The position numbers and the translations under genes are program-made. The notes under the pieces are model-generated. The model searched no databases and was not told where the DNA came from. It was given only the letters and a program-made list of their open reading frames with translations. 12,748 nt of DNA, from the NCBI GenBank assembly GCA_050288085.1, contig JBNKDD010000159.1, positions 1-12,748 on the forward strand. The letters are read 5' to 3'. The DNA comes from JBNKDD01 sp050288085 (lineage in GTDB: Bacteria; Chloroflexota; Anaerolineae; Aggregatilineales; UBA3940). This document shows positions 5,646 to 12,158 of the stretch, piece by piece (the first letter of the stretch is position 1; each line of letters starts with the position of its first letter).

Positions 5646-6290
5646 ATGCACACCTATTTCTTTCACAGCGATGTTTTGATCGACCGGCCCCTACTGGCGG
5701 CACAGCTTCCGGCAGCCTGGGCAAAGGCGTTAGCAGAATATTGTGGCGGGCAGGCCGATAACTGGGAAAAGGCTTACCAACAGGTTGTAGAAGATTGGGC
5801 GAGTTATTGGGCCGATCTCACCCTGAATGAAGCGGATTCGCTGGCCCAATGGCGTGAAGGTTGGTGGCGGATCATCCGGGCCTTATACCGGCTGACCGGT
5901 CAGCCGCTGCCCTCACTCGATACGATCTCAACTCACTTGGATGAACTACCCTATCAGGTGGGGTGTCATTGTTCTGGATGGCGGCCTGGGGTGAAGAATG
6001 TGCTCCAAGCTATGGTAGATCAGGAGCACAAAGTTGCCATAATCAGTCCGTACACGGCGTCCCCACTGATACGTGGAATGCTGGAATCTCCAATGCTCGG
6101 CCAGTATGTGGTCGGGGTGCTCGGCCCGGATGAACTAGGACAGGTTGGCTTATCCGGCGTCAACTGGCGGTGGTTGGCTGATAGGGTTGGTTTTGCTCCA
6201 GGAACTTATCGGTTAGTGAGTGATGAGTCTACTCCAGGCATAGATGTTATCAACCCACCGGTTGACTTATTAAACGTGGGAGTAAGTTAA
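5646..6290 (+). CDS. Divergent HAD-like protein, probably not a standard phosphatase
   Basis: This 214-residue protein shows HAD-superfamily landmarks in order, but altered. The N-terminal strand reads FFHSDVLID where FDxDGTLxD is expected, so the Asp nucleophile and the second Asp are replaced by Phe and Ser in the best alignment. A helical, Trp-rich cap region follows (about 25-105). Then come WRPGVKNVLQAM and HKVAIISPYT (about 112-137), resembling the PGv.evL and motif II S/T strand, and RLVSDESTPGIDV (189-201), resembling the motif IV GD..xDi loop. Loss of the nucleophile suggests a non-catalytic or altered role. It starts four bases after the peptidase stop and ends one base before the next start, so translation is probably coupled. 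HAD membership is fairly likely; function is unknown. Confidence 0.65.
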   Translation: MHTYFFHSDVLIDRPLLAAQLPAAWAKALAEYCGGQADNWEKAYQQVVEDWASYWADLTLNEADSLAQWREGWWRIIRALYRLTGQPLPSLDTISTHLDELPYQVGCHCSGWRPGVKNVLQAMVDQEHKVAIISPYTASPLIRGMLESPMLGQYVVGVLGPDELGQVGLSGVNWRWLADRVGFAPGTYRLVSDESTPGIDVINPPVDLLNVGVS

Positions 6291-6291
6291 C

Positions 6292-7977
6292 GTGGAGACT
6301 TCTTCAAAACGGTTTAGGATTTCAAACGATCTGCTGGTGATCGGCGGTTATGGGCTGTTGACGATACTGTTGACCTGGCCGTTGATCACTCATTTGAATA
6401 CCCACGTTCTTGGTATGGCAGGTGACAACTATGAATATGTCTGGAAAATGTGGTGGGTTCCTCACGCCCTGTTTGAACGGCATATCTCCCCGTTTGTCCA
6501 ACCCGACCTGTACTACCCGTATGGTTATGCTTTAGCCCTGGGGGAAATAACCCCAGTTAATACTTTCTTCCTGATGCCGCTGACACTGCTGCTGGGTGAG
6601 GTGACAACCTATAACCTGGTGATTCTGTTATCCTGTGTGCTGAGTGGTTGGATCACTTATCGCCTGATGGGACGCTGGCTTCAACGATTGGATGCTGAAA
6701 TTGACAGTTGGGTGAGGCTGATTTGCGCTTTTTATGCCGGGGCAGCCTTTGCCTTTTCTGCTTACCGGCTCATCCGTATTGAGGGGCACCTGCCATTGGT
6801 CGGAACGCAGTGGTTGGTCCTGTCTGTGTTAGGGTTGGATAGGTGGCTTGAAAAAAGGCAGTGGTCTGATGCTGTGATGATGGCTGTGGGTATTGTGCTG
6901 GCATCCCTGTCTTCCTGGTACTACGCTTATATGCTGCTAATCCTGCTGCCGGTCTACGTAATTGCCTATGGCGATCTTCCTGCTTTGTTCCGGGATCCAC
7001 GCACCTGGCTGGGTATCGGGATAACAGGTGTGATCGTCGCGGCGCTGTGCGTGCCGTTCATGCTGCCTTATCTCCAACTGAACACTGCCGGGCGGACATT
7101 TGTCCCGCTAGATAATGCAGCATTCTGGGCCGAAAGCCCGATAGATTATCTCATCCCGAATCCCTTGCATCCGCTGTGGGGTAGATTTGCCCAGCGGTTA
7201 ATCTGGCCGTTTGGCCCCGATGCTCCCCTTGAATTTGCAGCCACCATTGGGTGGGTAACCCTATTGTTTGGCGTATGGGGTTGGAGGCACTTGCACGACC
7301 AGTCATGGCGCGCCCTCAAGTGGATTATAGGTGTGGCGTTTGTCCTTAGCCTGGGGCCATTTTTATCGATTAGCCGCCTGCCTACCCGCATCCCTCTGCC
7401 GGTATTGGGGCTGCGTTATCTGACACCAATAGCCAGCAGTCTACGGAGTTGGGGACGCTTTTCGGTGATCGTAATGCTTGGTATGAGTTTATTGGCCGGA
7501 GCGGGCCTGTCGCTCTGGATCGCATCCATTAAGTCTGCAAGAATGCGGAGTGCTGGGGCAGTAGGTGCACTGGTCATTATGTTATTTGCTGCCTGGGGTG
7601 GATCAATACAACTTAACCCGGTTGAACCGCGACCGGTCGATTTATGGTTGGCTGAACAGCCAGGGCAGTTTAGTATCATGCAATACCCAGTCGATGAAGC
7701 ATTAAGCGGCCCATCTATGCTATACAGCCGGTATCATGGTAAGCGCACCATTTTTGGCTATGGCACCTATTTTCCTTTTCGCTTTCGGGAAGATCACCCG
7801 GAGCTATTAACCTTCCCATCTGACGAGTCTATCAATGCCCTTCAGGAGTGGGGTGTGCGTTATATCCTGGTTAATACCGGGGCAGATTTCGATATGGATG
7901 AGTTAGAACGCTATCCGCAGCTTGAATACATTATCACCCTGGATGATCAGGCTGTATTTGAACTGGTAGATGATTGA
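6292..7977 (+). CDS. Polytopic membrane protein, GT-C glycosyltransferase-like
   Basis: This 561-residue protein has about ten to twelve hydrophobic segments, beginning near residues 13-33 and ending near 425, then a soluble C-terminal domain of about 130 residues. The first long loop after helix 1 contains AGDNYEYVWKMWW (D45), and a later block reads PDLYYPYGYALALGE. An acidic residue in the first extracytoplasmic loop plus a soluble tail is the plan of GT-C transferases, which use polyprenyl-phosphate sugars to modify proteins, lipids or glycans. Donor and acceptor are unknown, and the family name is by architecture only. The start is GTG with GGGAG nine bases upstream, overlapping the end of the previous gene. 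Position in the run suggests co-expression with the peptidase and HAD genes, with no obvious shared pathway. Confidence 0.7.
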   Translation: METSSKRFRISNDLLVIGGYGLLTILLTWPLITHLNTHVLGMAGDNYEYVWKMWWVPHALFERHISPFVQPDLYYPYGYALALGEITPVNTFFLMPLTLLLGEVTTYNLVILLSCVLSGWITYRLMGRWLQRLDAEIDSWVRLICAFYAGAAFAFSAYRLIRIEGHLPLVGTQWLVLSVLGLDRWLEKRQWSDAVMMAVGIVLASLSSWYYAYMLLILLPVYVIAYGDLPALFRDPRTWLGIGITGVIVAALCVPFMLPYLQLNTAGRTFVPLDNAAFWAESPIDYLIPNPLHPLWGRFAQRLIWPFGPDAPLEFAATIGWVTLLFGVWGWRHLHDQSWRALKWIIGVAFVLSLGPFLSISRLPTRIPLPVLGLRYLTPIASSLRSWGRFSVIVMLGMSLLAGAGLSLWIASIKSARMRSAGAVGALVIMLFAAWGGSIQLNPVEPRPVDLWLAEQPGQFSIMQYPVDEALSGPSMLYSRYHGKRTIFGYGTYFPFRFREDHPELLTFPSDESINALQEWGVRYILVNTGADFDMDELERYPQLEYIITLDDQAVFELVDD

Positions 7978-8007
7978 TCGGGCTGTATCCACTGAGGAGG
8001 AACAATC

Positions 8008-8478
8008 TTGATAGAATTATCAATACCCGGTAAGGGTGACTTTACCCTGCACCATGTCGTGTTTGATGTGAACGGCACATTGGCTCTGGACGGCAATTTG
8101 TTGGATGGGGTAGCCGACCGTTTCAAGCTCCTATCCGATCAGCTCGATATTCACCTGCTCACCGCTGATACGCACGGCAGGCAAGCGGAGATCGACAAAC
8201 AGTTGGGTTTATCGGCAGCGCGTGTTGCACATGGACGAGAGCGGGAACAAAAGGCCGATTTCGTTATTGCCCTTGAAGCCGAACATGTTGTGGCGATGGG
8301 GAATGGTGGCAACGATGCCCTTATGTTAGAGGTCGCCGCTATTGGGATCGCCATTCTGGGACCCGAAGGTTTAAGTGTCGAAGCTCTTCAATCTGCTGAT
8401 CTGGTTTGTGGCTCGATTACAGATGCGCTCGATCTGCTGCTCAATCCAAAGCGCCTGGTGGCCTCCTTGCGCCGCTGA
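8008..8478 (+). CDS. Small soluble HAD-family hydrolase (soluble P-type-ATPase-like)
   Basis: This compact HAD protein of 156 residues has no large cap domain. Visible motifs are VVFDVNGTLALDG (nucleophile D20, with Asn at the usual second-Asp position), LLTADTHG (T52), K82 in the motif III region, and AMGNGGNDALML (N102, D103 metal site). The DxNGT variant and the short length match the group often named soluble P-type ATPase or COG4087, thought to be phosphatases; the substrate is not known. The start is TTG, supported by GAGGAGG seven bases upstream, the best ribosome binding site in this run. It begins 30 bases after the GT-C-like gene and is the last gene of the plus-strand run. Its stop lies one base from that of the convergent M23 gene. 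Confidence 0.85.
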   Translation: MIELSIPGKGDFTLHHVVFDVNGTLALDGNLLDGVADRFKLLSDQLDIHLLTADTHGRQAEIDKQLGLSAARVAHGREREQKADFVIALEAEHVVAMGNGGNDALMLEVAAIGIAILGPEGLSVEALQSADLVCGSITDALDLLLNPKRLVASLRR

Positions 8479-8479
8479 A

Positions 8480-9271
8480 CTATCCCCCGGCTTCGCTGAG
8501 GATTGCATCCAGGCAAAGCGGATTGGGTGAGCAAGTCGGGACGGCTGGTGCGCAACCATAGTTGACAGGTATTCCCAGATACCGTGATGGATCGACCGTG
8601 TTATTAAATTCCAATTCGTTGCGATAGGAACCGGAGCCATTATCAAGAACAACCGAAAAGTGCAGATGCACCCCGACCGGTCGGGCCGAGCCGCTGTAGT
8701 TGCCGGTATATCCCAACAGCGTACCTTGTTCGACAAAAACTTCGCTTGCACCTTGATCGAAGGCCGGTTCGATATAATCGCCCTGACCTGATGCGGGGGC
8801 CATGTGGGTGTAATATAACCAGATTTGCCGTCCTGGGGTTAATGGGTCATCCGGTACACGGAGGATCAACGCACTCACCCAGCCTGGACTACGGCTTACG
8901 TAACCATCATAGGCGGCATATACAGGGATTTCGCCGGGATCGCCATCGCTGAAGATGTCGATCCCCTGGTGGCGACGGCTATCCGAATAGGGGCCGCGCG
9001 GGTCGCCATACAATAAGCCGATGTAACCCTCAGATGGCAGGATAAACGGTGCTCCTGGACAGGCTTCACGTTGAACGGTGATCAGCTCCTGGCGATCTTC
9101 CTCATCACCGGACCACCAGCGGGCGAATGCTTCGTTGCGTGGGTCATCTCCTATGCGGGTTAAGCGATACCGGACATATATCGCTGCAATGAGCAAGATA
9201 CCAATCCCAATCACTATAACTTTGCGGCGTCGAGAACTTTCCGACAGCCAATCGATCAACCATTGAATCAC
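8480..9271 (-). CDS. Membrane-anchored M23-family peptidase (LytM-like)
   Basis: This 263-residue protein has an N-terminal transmembrane helix (about 17-36, after basic RRRK), a linker, and an M23 zinc peptidase domain (about 80-232). The metal and catalytic residues are present: H101 and D105 (HQGIDIF), H156 (YYTHMAP), and H202/H204 (VHLHFS). M23 enzymes cut peptide cross-links in cell-wall peptidoglycan or, in some cases, other glycine-rich peptides. The domain probably faces the outside of the membrane. Three Cys residues near the C-terminus (C240, C247, C253) and C71 could form disulfides. The start is GTG with GAGG eight bases upstream; the ATG seven bases inside is out of frame. The gene is transcribed away from ridA and converges with the soluble HAD gene. 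Confidence 0.88.
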   Translation of the reverse strand: MIQWLIDWLSESSRRRKVIVIGIGILLIAAIYVRYRLTRIGDDPRNEAFARWWSGDEEDRQELITVQREACPGAPFILPSEGYIGLLYGDPRGPYSDSRRHQGIDIFSDGDPGEIPVYAAYDGYVSRSPGWVSALILRVPDDPLTPGRQIWLYYTHMAPASGQGDYIEPAFDQGASEVFVEQGTLLGYTGNYSGSARPVGVHLHFSVVLDNGSGSYRNELEFNNTVDPSRYLGIPVNYGCAPAVPTCSPNPLCLDAILSEAGG

Positions 9272-9368
9272 GTGTATATCCTCATCCAGTTTATTTATAC
9301 CTCAATAACTATGGCGTATATCCAGGTGGGTTGCAACAAACTACACGGGAAAAAGATACCGGCTCGAT

Positions 9369-9397
9369 TTGACGCCCCTACCCACAGCCCTTAGAAT
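9369..9397 (+). promoter_or_regulatory. Sigma-70-type promoter of ridA
   Basis: TTGACG (9369-9374), a spacer of exactly 17 bases, then TAGAAT (9392-9397). The expected transcript start near 9404 leaves a leader of about 28 bases containing AGGAGAGG just before the ATG. This is the best promoter in the window. Confidence 0.75.
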
Positions 9398-9431
9398 CCT
9401 GAATATTCAACCCAAATAAGGAGAGGATATT

Positions 9432-9812
9432 ATGGGACGGAAAAGAGTCCATTCGGATCAAGCACCTGCGGCGGTTGGCCCTTACTCACAAGCTATCAGT
9501 GTTGGCGAGTTGATATTTTGTTCCGGACAGGCTGGGTTAGATCCGGCTACAGGGAAACTTGCATCGGGTGATATTCAGGGACAAACCAGGCAGACATTAC
9601 AAAATCTTAGCGCCGTTCTGGAAGCGGCTGGTATTGACCTGAGCCACGTTGTAAAGACAACCGTTTTTCTGACCGATATGGGTGCTTTCAAGGACATGAA
9701 CGCGGTTTACGCCGAGTTCTTTGAGGGCGATCCTCCGGCTCGCTCAACCGTCGCCGTCAAGGGTTTGCCGGTAGGCGCTCTGGTTGAAATCGAGGCTATC
9801 GCTGTTAAGTAA
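9432..9812 (+). CDS. ridA: RidA family enamine/imine deaminase
   Basis: This 126-residue protein is full length for the YjgF/YER057c/UK114 (RidA) family. RidA hydrolyses reactive 2-aminoacrylate and related enamines/imines, made by PLP enzymes such as serine/threonine dehydratase, to 2-keto acids and ammonia, which protects other PLP enzymes. It acts in the cytoplasm as a homotrimer. Visible signatures are APAAVGPYSQAI (Y18), LIFCSGQAGLDP, the substrate-binding Arg R104 in PPARSTVAVKGLP, and E120 in VEIEAIAV. These residues identify the active RidA subgroup. The ATG follows AAGGAGAGG at good spacing, and the promoter is near consensus, so expression is probably strong and monocistronic. A long hairpin lies 42 bases after the stop. 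Confidence 0.95.
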   Translation: MGRKRVHSDQAPAAVGPYSQAISVGELIFCSGQAGLDPATGKLASGDIQGQTRQTLQNLSAVLEAAGIDLSHVVKTTVFLTDMGAFKDMNAVYAEFFEGDPPARSTVAVKGLPVGALVEIEAIAVK

Positions 9813-9853
9813 GTAGTGATGCATATTTTCGAGATGTGTTTCTAAAACGAATG

Positions 9854-9879
9854 TGGCCTTTCTCTTGTGAGGAAGGCCA
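9854..9879. terminator. Hairpin between convergent ridA and the Uma2-like gene
   Basis: An 11-bp stem (9854-9864 with 9869-9879, one G-T pair) with a TTGT loop lies in the 78-base gap between two convergent genes. The plus strand continues TTAAGTTG and the minus strand CATTCGTTTT, so neither has an ideal T-run. The position suggests a shared bidirectional terminator. Confidence 0.55.
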
Positions 9880-9890
9880 TTAAGTTGAGA

Positions 9891-10358
9891 TCAGGTTATG
9901 GTTAGCAGCCTATCCACAGCTATCTCAAAACCATCTATTGTTATAGCACAGGCGGTTTGACCTGAACGATAGGTGTTGGCAAGATGATAGGTTTCATCCT
10001 TGTCCAACACGTAGATCCGGATCAGGTGGCTTTTCAGGTCGATCAGCCAGTATTCAGGAATGCCGGTCAAGGCATATTCCGCCAGCTTGACAGCATCGCC
10101 AACCGTGCTGCGGGCGTCGGCAGCTATCACCTCTGCTACCCAATCAACCGGCCCATCAAGAAGATATTCCTGATCTCCTTGAAGATTCTCCTTGCTCACG
10201 AACAACACCCCGGCTTGCGGAATCGGTGCTTTGCGCCGCTGGACGCCATAAGGTAAGTCAACGACTTTGCCCAATTGGTTTGTATCAACGTGGCTGCGGA
10301 GTGCCTGCCCAAGCGTGGCGGCAACTTCCTGGGGTTTGATAGGTGGCCTGGTAGACAT
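9891..10358 (-). CDS. Uma2-family (DUF820) protein, short and with altered active site
   Basis: This 155-residue protein belongs to the Uma2 family, whose members have a PD-(D/E)XK nuclease fold and are common in Chloroflexota and Cyanobacteria; their biological role is unclear. The family core is clear: VDWVAEVIAADAR (71-83, usually PDLVVEVLSPS) with E76, then K91, Y95 and GIPEYWLID (99-107). Departures are visible: the earlier Asp of the typical PDvlFV strand is Gly (QAGVLFVS, G50), and the SP after the Glu strand is AA. The usual N-terminal strand block is also missing, giving 155 rather than about 190 residues. Nuclease activity is therefore doubtful. The ATG has GGGAG nine bases upstream. 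It is separated from the upstream response regulator by a strong terminator, so it needs its own promoter, which is not obvious. Confidence 0.8.
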   Translation of the reverse strand: MSTRPPIKPQEVAATLGQALRSHVDTNQLGKVVDLPYGVQRRKAPIPQAGVLFVSKENLQGDQEYLLDGPVDWVAEVIAADARSTVGDAVKLAEYALTGIPEYWLIDLKSHLIRIYVLDKDETYHLANTYRSGQTACAITIDGFEIAVDRLLTIT

Positions 10359-10395
10359 ACCTGTTCACTCCCAGATATCGGAGTACCAAGATGTG

Positions 10396-10422
10396 AAAAA
10401 TAAAAACTGCCGGGGCGGCCAG
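10396..10422 (-). terminator. Rho-independent terminator of the response regulator gene
   Basis: On the minus strand a GC-rich hairpin (CTGGCCG CCC CGGCAG, one bulged G) is followed directly by TTTTTATTTTT. It begins four bases after the response regulator stop and ends 37 bases before the Uma2-like start. Confidence 0.8.
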
Positions 10423-10425
10423 CCT

Positions 10426-10851
10426 CTAAGTGTTTTGGCTGCCGTCTTTACTAGGAGCTCGTGCCGATTCAATATATGAGATTAAAGATGTCAACAGTGT
10501 TTGCATGGTAAATGGTTTGGGGATGTAGTGGTTGAAACCACTGGCAAGCACACGTTCACGGTCGCCAACCATAGCATGTGCAGTCACAACGACGATAGGA
10601 ATGTGCTCAAGGGTTGGGTTACGGCGTACCTCTCGGAGCATATTCCAGCCATCCATTTCTGGCATGGATAGGTCGAGTAAGATCATAGTTGGAGAAATGT
10701 TCTCCAGCAGGGCCAGACCCTCTGATCCATTGTTAGCAGTGTGAACGGTTGCCCCATAAAATGAAAGGGTGTGGGCAATTACTTCTCGCGTACCCAGGTC
10801 ATCATCAACAATCAATACTTCCCAGTTGGCAATTTGATCTGTATTGCTCAT
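10426..10851 (-). CDS. Single-domain response regulator (CheY-like receiver)
   Basis: This 141-residue protein consists of one receiver domain with no output domain. The phosphorylation site and switch residues are present: acidic pocket D16-D18 (LIVDDDLG), phospho-acceptor D60 (MILLDLSMPEMDGW), T90 (VVVTAHA) and K112 (YIPKPF). It should be phosphorylated by a histidine kinase encoded elsewhere and act by protein contact, or as a phosphate relay; no partner kinase is adjacent. The ATG at 10851 is preferred because it begins just ahead of the receiver fold; the frame is open eight codons further to a TTG at 10875, and neither start has a strong ribosome binding site. The gene ends in a strong terminator. 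Confidence 0.9.
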   Translation of the reverse strand: MSNTDQIANWEVLIVDDDLGTREVIAHTLSFYGATVHTANNGSEGLALLENISPTMILLDLSMPEMDGWNMLREVRRNPTLEHIPIVVVTAHAMVGDRERVLASGFNHYIPKPFTMQTLLTSLISYIESARAPSKDGSQNT

Positions 10852-10907
10852 CGGTTTTATTCTTTCCCACAACAAAACACTTCAATTAAATTGTACCATA
10901 TCCTAAG

Positions 10908-10913
10908 ATTATA
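10908..10913 (-). promoter_or_regulatory. Possible -10 box of the response regulator gene
   Basis: TATAAT on the minus strand about 57 bases before the ATG, without a matching -35. A second TATAAT at 10939-10944 on the same strand is an alternative. Confidence 0.3.
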
Positions 10914-10960
10914 GGGGCGAGTCCCATCAATGCCGCAGATTATATGATACTACTATGGTC

Positions 10961-10978
10961 AGGGGACAGATATCCCCT
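10961..10978. promoter_or_regulatory. Inverted repeat overlapping the -35 region of the sugar kinase promoter
   Basis: AGGGGA (10961-10966), six bases, then TCCCCT (10973-10978): a perfect 6-bp dyad just upstream of the extended -10 box. It could be an operator, or a small hairpin without a T-run. Confidence 0.35.
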
Positions 10979-10988
10979 TCACATGTTA

Positions 10989-10997
10989 TGCTATAAT
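10989..10997 (+). promoter_or_regulatory. Extended -10 promoter of the sugar kinase gene
   Basis: TGC followed by a consensus TATAAT (10992-10997), 62 bases before the kinase start. No good -35 is seen at the expected place, as is usual for extended -10 promoters. Confidence 0.55.
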
Positions 10998-11058
10998 CAT
11001 CCTATGCAATCAAATCCTTTAACACTTTTCATAACAATAAAGGGATAAAAAACTATCG

Positions 11059-12108
11059 ATGATTATTAGCAGAACACCTTACCGAGTGTCATTTCTGGGT
11101 GGCGGAACCGATTATCCAAACTGGTATCGCCAGCATGGTGGGGCCGTTTTAGCAACAACCATCGACAAATATGCTTATCTCACATGCCGTTATCTTCCTC
11201 CTTTTTTTGAACATCGCTACCGCGTTGTTTACTCCAAGACTGAAGATTGCCACACTATTGATGAAATTACCCATCCGGTTGTTCGGGAGATTTTGCGTTA
11301 TCTAAAAATTAACCGGGGTGTGGAGATTCATCATGACGGAGATTTGCCCGCTCGAAGTGGTATGGGGACGAGTTCATCGTTTACAGTTGGCCTTTTGCAT
11401 GTACTCTATGCGTTGAAAGGCGAGATGAAGAGTAAACGTCAACTGGCAGAAGAGAGTATACATATTGAACAGAATATTCTGAAGGAATTTGTAGGTTCTC
11501 AAGACCAGGTCATGGCCGCCTATGGTGGGTTTAACAAAGTCACGTTTCTCCCTAATGATGAATTCACTGTCACACCAATCACTATACCGGTCAGCCGGAT
11601 GGATGAGCTAGACTCGCACCTGATGTTGTTTTATACCGGGATAAAACGTACAGCCTCAAATATAGCAAGCAGTTATGGCTTCGATGCCAATAAACGACAA
11701 CTACGCATAATGAGTGAACTGGTCGAAGAAGGTATTTCCCTGTTGAACGGTCAACAGGACATTATCGGGTTTGGCGAACTGATGCATGAAGCCTGGCAGC
11801 TTAAGCGTGGTTTTAGCACCAAAATAACCAATACCGAAATTGATACATTATATGAAGAGGCTCGGGCAGTCGGAGCCGTTGGTGGGAAATTGACAGGTGC
11901 CGGAGGCGGGGGATTTATGCTGCTTTTTGCTCCACCTGATACCCACCCACAATTGAAAAAGACCCTGGACAAAATGCTTCATATTCCTTTCCGATTTGAA
12001 TTTTCGGGGAGCAGGATTATCTTTTTTGACCATGAGCAGGAGTATAAAGAAGAAGAGAGAATCCGTTCCAAGAGGCAGCCCATGGTGTTCAGGGAATCGT
12101 CTGCTTAA
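11059..12108 (+). CDS. GHMP-family sugar kinase, HddA-like (D-glycero-D-manno-heptose 7-phosphate kinase)
   Basis: This 349-residue protein is a full-length GHMP kinase. Motif 1 is RTPYRVSFLGGGTDYP (5-20), motif 2, the ATP loop, is DLPARSGMGTSSSF (95-108), and motif 3 is GKLTGAGGGGF (about 275-287). The stretch EFVGSQDQVMAAYGGFNK (143-160) is typical of the HddA-type group, which phosphorylates D-glycero-D-manno-heptose 7-phosphate on the way to GDP-heptose. Close relatives may act on other sugars, so the substrate is not certain. The upstream ribosome binding site (AAAGGGAT) is distant, about 12 bases. A GDP-fucose-synthase-like gene follows 50 bases downstream in the same direction, which fits a GDP-sugar pathway for a surface glycan. 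No heptose isomerase or guanylyltransferase is visible before the window ends. Confidence 0.85.
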   Translation: MIISRTPYRVSFLGGGTDYPNWYRQHGGAVLATTIDKYAYLTCRYLPPFFEHRYRVVYSKTEDCHTIDEITHPVVREILRYLKINRGVEIHHDGDLPARSGMGTSSSFTVGLLHVLYALKGEMKSKRQLAEESIHIEQNILKEFVGSQDQVMAAYGGFNKVTFLPNDEFTVTPITIPVSRMDELDSHLMLFYTGIKRTASNIASSYGFDANKRQLRIMSELVEEGISLLNGQQDIIGFGELMHEAWQLKRGFSTKITNTEIDTLYEEARAVGAVGGKLTGAGGGGFMLLFAPPDTHPQLKKTLDKMLHIPFRFEFSGSRIIFFDHEQEYKEEERIRSKRQPMVFRESSA

Positions 12109-12158
12109 CCGGTTTACGATTCTCTACAAAAGTATTAGCTATTCCAGGTGAATCCACT

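Noticed and set aside
6770..7679. Minus-strand open frames within the GT-C-like gene
   Set aside because: Composition and lack of motifs mark them as shadows of the membrane protein gene.
8479..8480. Terminator between the convergent HAD and M23 genes
   Set aside because: Only one base separates the stop codons, and no convincing hairpin with a T-run was found at the junction.
10852..10875. TTG start eight codons upstream for the response regulator
   Set aside because: No better ribosome binding site, and the extra residues precede the normal start of the receiver fold.
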